64,000 nucleotides of DNA, from assembly GCA_023896275.1 (NCBI GenBank), contig MLDA01000016.1, positions 44,491-108,490 of the forward strand. The letters are read 5' to 3'. The DNA is from Kocuria rosea subsp. polaris. GTDB taxonomy: Bacteria; Actinomycetota; Actinomycetes; Actinomycetales; Micrococcaceae. Shown here one piece after another: positions 1-7,399 of this stretch; the stretch's first letter is position 1; each line of letters starts with the position of its first letter. The notes below the pieces were generated by a model. That model was not told where the DNA came from and did not search any database. It was given only the letters and a program-made list of their open reading frames with translations. The position numbers and the translations under genes were made by a program.

Positions 1-13
1 CCTGAGACACGAC

Positions 14-27
14 TGTAAGCGTTTGCA
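14..27. promoter_or_regulatory. LacI-family operator match (copy 1)
   Basis: TGTAAGCGTTTGCA fits the LacI/CcpA-family consensus TGNAANCGNTTNCA at every fixed position. It probably serves a carbohydrate gene lying left of the window. No LacI gene is adjacent within the visible sequence. Confidence 0.5.
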
Positions 28-136
28 GTCTTTAAGTCCATGCCTCGTTGGCCCGTTGGTCGAGCTAGATCCCTTAATTTAAAAGGGCTGCGAGGAACTT
101 TCGCGCGCCGCGGCTACAGCAAAGTAGGTCTCAATC

Positions 137-150
137 AGAAAACGTTTGCA
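137..150. promoter_or_regulatory. LacI-family operator match (copy 2)
   Basis: AGAAAACGTTTGCA fits the consensus TGNAANCGNTTNCA at all but the first base. It lies 123 bp from copy 1, a spacing compatible with two operators flanking one promoter. Confidence 0.35.
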
Positions 151-219
151 TCGTTGCCGCATGGCGCCCTTCCTGTCGCACACGGGTGCCACCAGCCCCG
201 CGCGACCCGCGCACAAGTC

Positions 220-235
220 ATTGACTTAAGTCAAT
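220..235. promoter_or_regulatory. Perfect 16-bp palindrome before RIO kinase gene
   Basis: ATTGACTTAAGTCAAT is a perfect palindrome ending 22 bp before the kinase start codon. The TTGACTTAAGTCAA core resembles MarR/HxlR-family operators, so it probably binds a dimeric repressor that controls the kinase or a divergent gene to the left. No such regulator is in the window. Confidence 0.5.
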
Positions 236-257
236 CACTCGTGGTGCACTGAGCTGG

Positions 258-1109
258 ATGAATCATTCACGCACCCTCCCCGACCGGCCCGCCGGCTGGA
301 ACATGCTCGATGACGGTCTCGGGCCCGACCAACGCTTCTCGACGTGGCCCGACGTCGAGAAGCTCCAGCGCGGCCCCGAGCCGTACCCCGAGTTCGTCAT
401 CGAGGACGCCGCCGCGATCGACACCGAACTCGGCGTCCTGAAAACGGGCAAAGAGGCCGACGTCTTCCTGCTCGAACGCGCCACGGGGAACCAATCGACA
501 CTCCTCGCGGCAAAGCGCTTCCGCGACCCGAAGCACCGCAACTTCCGCCGGGCCGCGATCTACAACGAGGGCCGCGCCGTGAAGCGCTCGCGAGACGCCC
601 GCGCCCTCAAGGCCGGCTCGACCTACGGCCGCAGTGTGGAGGCGGGCCGATGGGCCGCCTCGGAGTGGAGGTACCTGCGCATGGCGTTCGAGGCCGGGGC
701 CCCGGTCCCCTACCCCGTCCAGTGGAACGGGCTGGAGATCCTAATGGAGTTCATCGCCGACCCGCGCTCACCCGAGGCGGCCGCCCCTCGGCTGCACCAG
801 ATCCGCCCGGGGCCCGAGCTGGCCGTCTACCTCTGGGAGCAGCTCGTCGACGCGATGCGCCGACTCGCCGGGATGGGCTTCGCGCACGGCGACCTCTCCC
901 CCTACAACGTTCTGGTAGCCGGCGAGCGCCTGGTGGTCATCGACCTGCCGCAGCTGGTGGACCTGGCCGGAAACCAGCAGGGTGTCGAGCTGCTGGCGCG
1001 CGACTGCCAGAACGTGCATGCGTGGTTCACGGCCCAGGGCCTGCCCGCGACAGCACCCCTGGCCGACCCCGACGAACTCCTCGCCGACCTCCTGGGCCAC
1101 GCCTGGTAA
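258..1109 (+). CDS. RIO1-family serine/threonine protein kinase
   Basis: A 283-residue atypical kinase of the RIO family. The nucleotide-binding loop KTGKEADV is at about residues 63-70 and the likely ATP-contacting lysine is at 86 (LAAKRF). The catalytic loop HGDLSPYN is at 210-217, with D212 and N217, and the metal-binding aspartate is in VIDLPQ at 228-232. These are the hallmark RIO motifs, so the enzyme is probably active. Bacterial RIO kinases are cytosolic and their substrates are mostly unknown. The gene stands alone after a 16-bp palindrome that may regulate it. It faces a convergent TetR gene with 13 bp between stops. The GTG/ATG choice is not critical because ATG at 258 precedes all motifs. 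Confidence 0.88.
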   Translation: MNHSRTLPDRPAGWNMLDDGLGPDQRFSTWPDVEKLQRGPEPYPEFVIEDAAAIDTELGVLKTGKEADVFLLERATGNQSTLLAAKRFRDPKHRNFRRAAIYNEGRAVKRSRDARALKAGSTYGRSVEAGRWAASEWRYLRMAFEAGAPVPYPVQWNGLEILMEFIADPRSPEAAAPRLHQIRPGPELAVYLWEQLVDAMRRLAGMGFAHGDLSPYNVLVAGERLVVIDLPQLVDLAGNQQGVELLARDCQNVHAWFTAQGLPATAPLADPDELLADLLGHAW

Positions 1110-1122
1110 GCGCGACGAGGGG

Positions 1123-1752
1123 CTAGGCGTGCGCCCGATGTGCGGCGAGCCGCTCGCGCAGCCCCGTCAGGAGCATGCCGAGCCCGATCTCGAAGGCCTG
1201 CTCGTTGCGCTCCCGGCCGCGGGGGCCGGCGTCGAGCAGGCGGCCGAGGGTCACCGTGGGCCCCGATGGTTCCCACACGGCGTCCGGCGCCGCGTAGTCG
1301 AGCCCTGATCCGAGGGCGAAGGCGTCGAGCAGCTGCACGATGACGAGCACCTCGGGCTCGGGGAAGCCGGCGCGCACGAGCTCGGTCGCTTTGAGGTCGT
1401 AGGCGTGAATCACACCCTCGTCGCGGACGGTACTCGTGGCGATGAGCGGGACCACGTGCGGGTGCTCGGTATACATGCGGCGCTCGGCCCGGACCATCGC
1501 CTCGACCACCACGTCCCACGCCACCGCCGCGTCGGCCACGTCGACGTCGACCAAGTACTGGGCCGCGAGCCGGCCGCGAACGAGTTCGATGATCCCGCCG
1601 ATCCCGTCGACGTGGTTGTAGAGCGACGGCGGCTTGACGCCGAGCGCTCGGGCGACCGCGTTGAGCCCGAACGGATGGCCGGAGTCGATGAGCGCAAGGG
1701 CGGCATCGGCGATCGCCTCGGGTGAGAGCCGTGTCTTTGCCGGCCTGGCCAT
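1123..1752 (-). CDS. TetR/AcrR-family repressor with WHG-type C-terminal domain
   Basis: A 209-residue regulator. The N-terminal helix-turn-helix (ALALIDSGHPFGLNAVARALGVKPPSLYNHV) is classical TetR. The C-terminal half, with the run AYDLKATELVRAGFPEP, resembles the TetR_C WHG domain that binds small ligands. The start at 1752 (MARPAK) follows a GGAGGAG ribosome binding site; an upstream ATG would only add eight residues. It is divergent from an MFS exporter, and the 17-bp operator in that promoter recurs before the amidohydrolase at 5.7 kb. The regulator therefore probably represses both the exporter and the hydrolase. The ligand is unknown. Divergent TetR plus MFS is a standard drug or metabolite efflux arrangement. 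Confidence 0.88.
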   Translation of the reverse strand: MARPAKTRLSPEAIADAALALIDSGHPFGLNAVARALGVKPPSLYNHVDGIGGIIELVRGRLAAQYLVDVDVADAAVAWDVVVEAMVRAERRMYTEHPHVVPLIATSTVRDEGVIHAYDLKATELVRAGFPEPEVLVIVQLLDAFALGSGLDYAAPDAVWEPSGPTVTLGRLLDAGPRGRERNEQAFEIGLGMLLTGLRERLAAHRAHA

Positions 1753-1856
1753 CTGCTCCTCCTGCCACCGCGTCACGACCGCGGTTCCGCGCCGTGCCCT
1801 CCTACGCTACCCGCCGGCCAGTGCGGTGTGGCGGACAACGCCACGGCGTCGGGGGG

Positions 1857-1908
1857 TTTTCATTTCCGGTGACGTGCGTCATACTCGTACAAACTAACAG
1901 TATTAGTT
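1857..1908 (+). promoter_or_regulatory. MFS promoter with TetR operator O1
   Basis: A -10 element CATACT lies at 1880-1885 with a weak TTTTCA -35 at 1857-1862. The dyad AACTAACAGTATTAGTT (arms AACTAA/TTAGTT) is at 1892-1908, just downstream of the expected transcription start. A bound repressor there would block initiation. The exact reverse complement of this 17-mer sits before the amidohydrolase at 5668-5684, with the same CATACT element ahead of it. Confidence 0.75.
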
Positions 1909-1919
1909 ACGGAGATCTC

Positions 1920-3236
1920 ATGAGCACGACCACCACCGATCCACGCCTCCCGATGCGCCTCGGCACCACGTCCGCGACGTTCCTGATCGGTATCGCCGGC
2001 TACCTGGGCGTGAACCTCTCGCCCTACATGATCTCGGCCCTGGAGGACGCGGCCGGGCTCGAGTTTCTGGCGGCCGGCTGGACCGTGACGGGCGTGCTGC
2101 TGCTGACCGCCGTCGTCGGGCTCGCGGTCGCGCCGCTCTGCGCCGGCCCCCGTCGCCACGCCGTCGCCCGCAGTGGGCTCGCCCTCGGGTTAGTGGCCTT
2201 CGGCGCCGCCGCGCTCGTCCCCGCACCGGCCGCGATCATCACGGGACTGCTCGTCGGCGGCGCCGGGGTGGGCTGTGCGGTCGCCGCCTCGGGTGCCGCC
2301 TTCGCAGCCTTCCGCGACCCGGACCGCATCGCCGGCTTCAACGGGCTCGCCAACCGCGGCATCATCACGATCGTGCTCGCCGTGATCCCCGTGCTCGGCA
2401 TCGCCGCGATCAACGTGTTCGGCTCGCTCGCGCTCTTCTGCCTCATCGGCCTCGTGCTCTCGCGCTGGCTGCCGAAGGCGCCGACCGTCGGGTCCTCGCC
2501 CGCCGCCGGCGTCGCCGAGGCGGTGCCCATGCGCCAGGGCCCCGTGCCGGCCGTCTCCGCGCAGAGCGCCGATCGCCGGCTCCTGGCAGCCGGCCTGGTG
2601 CTGCTCGTGACGTTCACCCTCTGGGCGGTCGGCGAGGACTCCCTGTGGGCGATGGCCGGTGCCGTCGGCGAGATCCAGACCGGCCTCACCCCGGCCGGGT
2701 TGGGCATCGCGCTCAGCGGCGCAACGGCGGGCGGCCTCCTCGGCTCGATCGCCCTGATGATCATCGGCGACCGCCTCGGCCGCGCCGTCCCCCTCGTGGC
2801 GCTCCTGCTCGTCGGCGGCGCACTCAAGGCCGTCACCGGCTTCGTCGACACGCCCACCGCCTTCATCGTCGCCTTCATCGCCTGGAACACCGTCTACGCG
2901 CTGACCTTCATGTACTTCGTCGCCGTGGCAGCCGCCCTCTCGGCCGACGGCCGCTGGTCCGGACCGCTCCTGGCCACCTACCTCGTGGGTTCGAGCCTCA
3001 CACCCGTGATCGGCGCGGCGATGCTGGGGGCCCTCGGCCCGGAGGGATTCACCATCACGCTGGGCATCGTGAGCGTCGTCCTCGCCGTCCCGACGGCGGC
3101 CGTCGCCGCGCTCTCCAGCCGCGTCAGCCGCAGCGTGAAAGCCGCGGCCACGGAAGACGTCGCTGCGGGCGCCCGCCCCCTCAGCGACGAATCCCCGCAC
3201 GACGACGCACGGCTCACCACCCAGCCGACCGCCTGA
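1920..3236 (+). CDS. MFS transporter (CynX/NimT-like)
   Basis: A 438-residue integral membrane protein with about twelve hydrophobic segments and a short hydrophilic centre near residues 185-225. The overall look is major facilitator superfamily, for example the runs YLGVNLSPYMISALE and LADRLGRAVPLV-like IGDRLGRAVPLV loop between segments. The start at 1920 (MSTTTTDPRL) follows GGAGATCTC and the operator/promoter, which rules out the longer upstream frame. It is likely a small-molecule exporter or importer at the cytoplasmic membrane, controlled by the divergent TetR protein. A GC-rich hairpin follows the stop, so the next gene is probably separately transcribed. The substrate cannot be read from sequence; co-regulation with a YtcJ-type amidohydrolase suggests an amide or carbamoyl compound. 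Confidence 0.85.
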   Translation: MSTTTTDPRLPMRLGTTSATFLIGIAGYLGVNLSPYMISALEDAAGLEFLAAGWTVTGVLLLTAVVGLAVAPLCAGPRRHAVARSGLALGLVAFGAAALVPAPAAIITGLLVGGAGVGCAVAASGAAFAAFRDPDRIAGFNGLANRGIITIVLAVIPVLGIAAINVFGSLALFCLIGLVLSRWLPKAPTVGSSPAAGVAEAVPMRQGPVPAVSAQSADRRLLAAGLVLLVTFTLWAVGEDSLWAMAGAVGEIQTGLTPAGLGIALSGATAGGLLGSIALMIIGDRLGRAVPLVALLLVGGALKAVTGFVDTPTAFIVAFIAWNTVYALTFMYFVAVAAALSADGRWSGPLLATYLVGSSLTPVIGAAMLGALGPEGFTITLGIVSVVLAVPTAAVAALSSRVSRSVKAAATEDVAAGARPLSDESPHDDARLTTQPTA

Positions 3237-3283
3237 GGCGCGCCGGCTCCCCGTCCACCGTGCGCTCCTTTCATTCCTCCCCT

Positions 3284-3314
3284 GCCGGCCGGGCTGCTAC
3301 CGGCCCGGGCCGGC
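3284..3314 (+). terminator. GC-rich hairpin after MFS gene
   Basis: The arms GCCGGCCGGG (3284-3293) and CCCGGGCCGGC (3304-3314) can pair with one bulged base around a 10-nt loop. There is no T-run. It is a plausible terminator or transcript end for the MFS gene. Confidence 0.45.
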
Positions 3315-3383
3315 GTACGGAATAATCCGTGTCGTCAGGCCCGCACCACTCGGGCGCGGCCGCAGGTGAGATGAGGAGGACAC

Positions 3384-3941
3384 ATGGGCTCCGCCGTCGT
3401 ATTCATCGATCTTCAAAACGGGTTCTTCGAGAACCCCGAGCTCGCGCGGATCCAGGAGCCGCTAGTGCGGGAGGTGAACCGTCTGGCCGCCGCGGCCCGG
3501 GCCCAGGGCGCCGCGCTCTTCCACGTGGTGACCGAGCACGCCCGCGACAAGTCCACGTGGACGCTGAGCATGCTGGACGACGATCAGGGCTTCAACTTCA
3601 CCGGCAGCACGCAGGCGGAACCGCTGGACGGGCTCGATCTGGGTGACGCGCACCAGCTCGTGAAGATCCGCGACAGCGCCTTCTTCGGCACGGACCTGGC
3701 CCAGCGGCTCCGGATCGGCGGGACGCGCCGGATCGCGATCGCCGGGGTCTCGGGGCAGAGCTGCATCAGCCGCACGGGGGCGGACGCGTTCGCAGAGAAC
3801 CTGCGCGTCGCCTACGCGTCCGACGCGATCGGTTCCGAGGATCCCGAGCGCTGCGACGCATCGCTCGAGATCCTGAGCCGGGAACTACGGCAGCCGATCC
3901 TCGCCACCGACGAACTGCTCGACTGGTTCGCCGCCGCGTGA
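3384..3941 (+). CDS. Isochorismatase-family cysteine hydrolase
   Basis: A 185-residue cysteine hydrolase of the isochorismatase/nicotinamidase superfamily. The catalytic triad is visible: D9 (VVFIDLQNGF), K94 (VKIRDSAFFGT) and C127 (GVSGQSCISRTGADA), with the family's characteristic cis-peptide GVSG run just before the cysteine. Members hydrolyse amide or ester bonds in nicotinamide, N-carbamoyl compounds or isochorismate; the substrate here is unknown. The start is supported by an AGGAGGA ribosome binding site 4 bp upstream. It converges on the CDF gene with 25 bp between stops. Proximity to the TetR-controlled exporter and amidohydrolase makes a shared catabolic role possible but unproven. 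Confidence 0.87.
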   Translation: MGSAVVFIDLQNGFFENPELARIQEPLVREVNRLAAAARAQGAALFHVVTEHARDKSTWTLSMLDDDQGFNFTGSTQAEPLDGLDLGDAHQLVKIRDSAFFGTDLAQRLRIGGTRRIAIAGVSGQSCISRTGADAFAENLRVAYASDAIGSEDPERCDASLEILSRELRQPILATDELLDWFAAA

Positions 3942-3966
3942 CCCACCGGCGAGAGGCCCCTCCGCG

Positions 3967-4938
3967 TCACTCATCCTTGCCAAGAAGGTAGTCCGGCAGC
4001 GCGCGAACCGGAACCACGACGACGTCGTGCGCCTTCCACCCCACCTCTTCGACGCGCCGGACGGCCTCCTCCGACTGATCGAGGCCGACGTCGCCGCGCG
4101 GCACGACGAAGACCTCGATGTGGAAGACCATGCCCATGTCGCGGACGCGGGCCGCCGCCTCCCGCACCCACGGCAGTTCCTCCACCGCGGACTCGATCTG
4201 CCCGATCATCGGATCCGGCTTGCTGTTGTCGTAGGTCGTGGCGCGGGCGTCGAGCAGACCCAAGACCGCGTTGCGGGTGTTGACGATGCCGTCCTTGAGG
4301 ATGCCCACCGAGATGACCAGCGCCGCCGCGTAGTCCAGCCACCACAGGCCGATGCCCACCCCCAGGACCCCGACGATGGAGGCGACGTTGGTGGTCCAGT
4401 CGGCCTTGGCCATGTCCGCGTCGGCGTAGAGCAGCTTGTTGTGCAGCGGGCCGGCCGCTTTCGCCTTGAGCCGGCCGAGGATGACCGCCGGGGCGGCGAT
4501 CGCGGCCATGACGGCCACCATGAGCCAGCCGAGCCAGATCGTATGCCCCAACAGCTGGACGGTCCCGATGGTCGGGTGCTCGGCCTTGACGAGCCCCGAG
4601 ACGGATTCGTAGGCCAGGATCGCCCCGACGACGGCGAGCGTCACCCCGCTGACGAGGTGCCCGACCCCGGTGGCTCGATGGTAACCGTACGGATGCTTCC
4701 GATTGCGGCGGTGCCGGGTGTACACGAGGGCGCACAGGAACGCGATCTGCGGGATCGCGGAGAGCATGTCCTCCACCCAGGCGGTCTTCATGGCCTGCGA
4801 ATTGCCCATCACCAAGGTCACGAGCGTCAGGGTGATCACCAGATAGCCCAGCGTCAACCACTCGAGGCGGACCGCGCGCCTCAGTTTCCCGCGGACGTCC
4901 TCGGGCAGCTGGTGCTGCTGGCCGGTGACCGCCCTCAT
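3967..4938 (-). CDS. Cation diffusion facilitator family transporter, atypical metal site
   Basis: A 323-residue membrane protein with about six hydrophobic segments and a hydrophilic C-terminal domain (residues 235-323) of the CDF zinc-transporter dimerisation type, including VFHIEVFVVPRGD. CDF proteins exchange divalent metal for protons across the cytoplasmic membrane. The positions where zinc CDFs carry HxxxD or DxxxD are unusual. TM2 shows AWVEDMLSAIPQ around D57, and TM5 shows YADADMAKADW with D173, D175, M176 and D180 and no histidine. This suggests a non-zinc specificity, possibly iron or manganese. The gene overlaps the upstream lipoprotein gene by ATGA, so the two are translationally coupled. 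Family assignment is firm; substrate is not. Confidence 0.82.
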   Translation of the reverse strand: MRAVTGQQHQLPEDVRGKLRRAVRLEWLTLGYLVITLTLVTLVMGNSQAMKTAWVEDMLSAIPQIAFLCALVYTRHRRNRKHPYGYHRATGVGHLVSGVTLAVVGAILAYESVSGLVKAEHPTIGTVQLLGHTIWLGWLMVAVMAAIAAPAVILGRLKAKAAGPLHNKLLYADADMAKADWTTNVASIVGVLGVGIGLWWLDYAAALVISVGILKDGIVNTRNAVLGLLDARATTYDNSKPDPMIGQIESAVEELPWVREAAARVRDMGMVFHIEVFVVPRGDVGLDQSEEAVRRVEEVGWKAHDVVVVPVRALPDYLLGKDE

Positions 4939-5465
4939 CGGGAGGCCTCCGACCCGCTCGCGTCGAGATACTGCTCCAGCTCGGAGATGAAGGCGTTCTC
5001 CCCACGAGGCGCCAGTATGACGATTTTCCGTTTCTCGCCGCTGAGGACCTTCTCCGTGTAGGGCCGCGTCAGGCCTGCTTCGGACGCCCGGACGGTCTGG
5101 CTCGTGAAGCCGCCGACGACGAGATCGACGCTCCCCTCGTCGAGACGCCGCACGAGCTCCTCCTCGCCCGTGGTGTAGAACTCGATCTCGGCGCCGAGCA
5201 GGTCGGCGAAGCCGCGCACCAGGTCAACCTCCGATCCGGAGATCTGGTCCTCCCCCACGGCCCCCTGGTCCCCCGCGGTGCCGTCGACCTCGACGAAATC
5301 CCCGTGTGTGACGACGCCGACGCTGAGGGTGCCGCCGCGGACCGAGTCTAAGGTCCCCTCCGGATCCGAGGGAATACTCATCCCGCAACCGGTGGCCAAC
5401 AGCAAGGACACGAGCGCGCCAAGGGCCGGGGCGACTCTGCGCACCGCGCCCACCCTGCTTGTCAT
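4935..5465 (-). CDS. Small substrate-binding (SBP family 3-like) lipoprotein
   Basis: A 176-residue lipoprotein when started at 5465 (MTSRVGAVRR). A charged N-terminus and hydrophobic core lead to lipobox LLATGC with C27 as the lipidated residue. The mature part has features of the first lobe of family 3 amino-acid-binding proteins: GGTLSVGVV, SGSEVDLVRGFADLLGAEIEF, and SVDLVVGGFTSQTVRASEAGLTRPY. At under 180 residues it is shorter than the usual 250-280, so one lobe or the return segment is reduced. It is followed, with a four-base overlap, by a CDF transporter rather than by ABC permeases. It may be an extracytoplasmic sensor or metal-handling partner of the transporter. A longer start at 5546 lacks support. 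Confidence 0.72.
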   Translation of the reverse strand: MTSRVGAVRRVAPALGALVSLLLATGCGMSIPSDPEGTLDSVRGGTLSVGVVTHGDFVEVDGTAGDQGAVGEDQISGSEVDLVRGFADLLGAEIEFYTTGEEELVRRLDEGSVDLVVGGFTSQTVRASEAGLTRPYTEKVLSGEKRKIVILAPRGENAFISELEQYLDASGSEASR

Positions 5466-5635
5466 CGCCTCCACAGCCCCCTCCGCTGCCGGCCCCCGTT
5501 GGATCGCATGAATGGCACCGCCTCGCTCGGCGTTTCTGGGAACCAAAGTATGCCTGCGCCGTCAGTGTCGCAATGGCTTCCGGCAAGCGAACGGGGATTC
5601 CCAGCGATCGTCCAGCGACCGTGCCGCCGCAGGGG

Positions 5636-5684
5636 TTTCGTTTTGGCGTGAGGTGCGACATACTTGCAACTAATACTGTTAGTT
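5636..5684 (+). promoter_or_regulatory. Amidohydrolase promoter with TetR operator O2
   Basis: Here AACTAATACTGTTAGTT at 5668-5684 is the exact reverse complement of operator O1 at 1892-1908. It lies at nearly the same distance from a CATACT -10 element (5659-5664), which is preceded by a GGGGTTT-containing -35 region, as at O1. This ties the amidohydrolase to the TetR gene at 1.1-1.75 kb. Confidence 0.75.
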
Positions 5685-5737
5685 TTCGGGTTCGTCGCCG
5701 CGGCGCGTTCCCGTCGCCGACCCAATGCGAGGACGCC

Positions 5738-7375
5738 ATGGACCAGACCCTCTACCGCAACGCACGGATCTTCACCGCCGAACCCGGCCTCGAGCGCCCC
5801 AGCGCGCAGGCCGCGCTCGTCGAGGACGGGCGGTTCGTCTACGTCGGCGACGAGGAGACCGCCGCACGGCTCGCGGGACCCGCGGCGGAGACGGTCGACG
5901 TCGGCGGCCGCGTCGTCGTCCCGGGATTCATCGACGCCCACACCCACCTGCTCATGACCGGCCAGGCTCTCGGCAAGGTGGAGCTGACCTCGGCGCGAAA
6001 CCTCGAGCAGATCCAGGAGCGCATCGCCGACGCCCGCACCGAAGATCCCGGGGCCGTCCGAATCCTCGGCCGCGGCTGGCTGTTCGACTCCGTCCCGGGC
6101 GGCGCGCCGACCGCCGCGATGCTCGACGCCGTCGCACCCGACGTGCCCGTCTACCTCGACGCCAACGACTTCCACTCGTGTTGGGTCAACTCGGCTGCGC
6201 TCGCCGAGATCGGGATCACCGACGAGACCCCGGACCCGATCGGCGGCCGGATCGTCCGCGACGACGACGGGCGCGCCACCGGTCTGCTGCTCGAAACGGC
6301 CGCGACGCAATTCGCCTGGCCCCATCTTGAGGCCAACACGACCGACGCCGACCGCGACGAGGCCCTCGATCGGGCGTTCGACGCCTACCTCGCCGCGGGC
6401 GTGACCGGCGCCGTGGACATGGCCTTCGGCGAGGCCGATCTGGCCGCCGTCGAGCGCGCGATCACCCGGCACGGCGGGGACCTGCCCGTGCGCCTGGCCG
6501 CGCACTGGCTCGTCGACAACCACGGCGACCCCGAGCGCAACAACGCCCAGCTCCGGCGGGCGGCCGAGCTGGCCGCGCGCGACTTCGGCGGCTCGTTCCG
6601 TGTGGTCGGGGTCAAGTTCATCTCCGACGGCGTCATCGACGCGTGCACCGCCGCGCTGGGCGCGCCGTACACGGACGGGTCGAACGCCGACCCCATCTGG
6701 CCGCTCGAGGCGCTGCGGCCGGCCGTCGTCGAGGCCGACCGGCTCGGCCTGCAGATCGCGGTGCATGCGATCGGCGACGCAGCGAGCACCAACGCCATCG
6801 ACGCCCTCGAGCACGCCGTCGCCGCCAACGGGGACCGCGAGCGCCGCCACCGCATCGAACACCTCGAGTACGCCGCCGAGGGAACGGCCGAACGCCTGGC
6901 GGCCTTGGGTATCACCGCGTCGATGCAGCCCGTGCATACCGACGCCGCGGTCCGCCCGAACTGGGACGCGATGCTCGGCGCTGAGCGCGCGGCCCGCGGC
7001 TTCGCGTGGGGCGAGTACGAGGCCGCGGGCGCGCTGCTCGCCTTCTCGACCGATGCCCCGACCGCCCCGCACGACGCGCTGGGGAACATGTACGTCGCCA
7101 CGACCCGCCACTCGGCGCTCGACGCGTCGTTCGAGCCCGTCGAACCCGAGCTGGCGCTGCCGCTCGCGAGCGCGATCGGCCACGCCACCCGCGACGCCGC
7201 GATCTCGGTCGGCGACGGCGCGGACCGCGGAATGATCGCCGCCGGCTTCCATGCGGACTTCGCCATTCTCGACGCGGACCCGTTCAGCGCGGGGCCGCAG
7301 TCGCTGTTGACCTCGCGGATCGTCTCGACGTTCGTCGCCGGCCGCGAAGTGTTCTCGACAACCGTCAGCGCCTGA
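5738..7375 (+). CDS. YtcJ-type metal-dependent amidohydrolase
   Basis: A 545-residue amidohydrolase superfamily member of the YtcJ/amidohydrolase-3 type. The metal-binding HTH motif is in GFIDAHTHLL (H68, H70). Further expected ligands are the histidine in IAVHAIGDAAS, the histidine in HRIEHLEY, and the aspartate in FSTDAPTAPHDAL. Beta-sandwich residues at both ends (YRNARIFTAEPG and ADFAILDADPF) are typical. The enzyme hydrolyses C-N bonds in the cytosol; the substrate is unknown. The start at 5738 follows GCGAGGACGCC and the TetR operator. It belongs to the TetR/MFS regulon by its operator, although 2.5 kb of other genes lie between. It faces a convergent alpha/beta hydrolase gene. Confidence 0.86.
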   Translation: MDQTLYRNARIFTAEPGLERPSAQAALVEDGRFVYVGDEETAARLAGPAAETVDVGGRVVVPGFIDAHTHLLMTGQALGKVELTSARNLEQIQERIADARTEDPGAVRILGRGWLFDSVPGGAPTAAMLDAVAPDVPVYLDANDFHSCWVNSAALAEIGITDETPDPIGGRIVRDDDGRATGLLLETAATQFAWPHLEANTTDADRDEALDRAFDAYLAAGVTGAVDMAFGEADLAAVERAITRHGGDLPVRLAAHWLVDNHGDPERNNAQLRRAAELAARDFGGSFRVVGVKFISDGVIDACTAALGAPYTDGSNADPIWPLEALRPAVVEADRLGLQIAVHAIGDAASTNAIDALEHAVAANGDRERRHRIEHLEYAAEGTAERLAALGITASMQPVHTDAAVRPNWDAMLGAERAARGFAWGEYEAAGALLAFSTDAPTAPHDALGNMYVATTRHSALDASFEPVEPELALPLASAIGHATRDAAISVGDGADRGMIAAGFHADFAILDADPFSAGPQSLLTSRIVSTFVAGREVFSTTVSA

Positions 7376-7379
7376 GCGC

Positions 7380-7399
7380 GCCGCCCAGTGCCTGGCGGC
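7380..7399. terminator. Short convergent hairpin
   Basis: GCCGCC (7380-7385) and GGCGGC (7394-7399) pair around an 8-nt loop between the convergent stops of the amidohydrolase and the alpha/beta hydrolase. It is a small, weak bidirectional stop candidate. Confidence 0.3.

Larger units (their letters stand above)
1..257. other. Intergenic control region at left edge
   Basis: No convincing gene is seen before the RIO kinase. The stretch is less GC-rich than its surroundings and carries two LacI-type operator matches and one perfect palindrome, listed separately. A 70-codon open frame starting at 40 lacks a ribosome binding site and family resemblance and is treated as noise. The region probably contains promoters for the kinase and for a gene beyond the left edge. 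Confidence 0.5.

Noticed and set aside
40..252. A 70-codon frame at the left edge
   Set aside because: It has no ribosome binding site, crosses operator-like elements and resembles no family.
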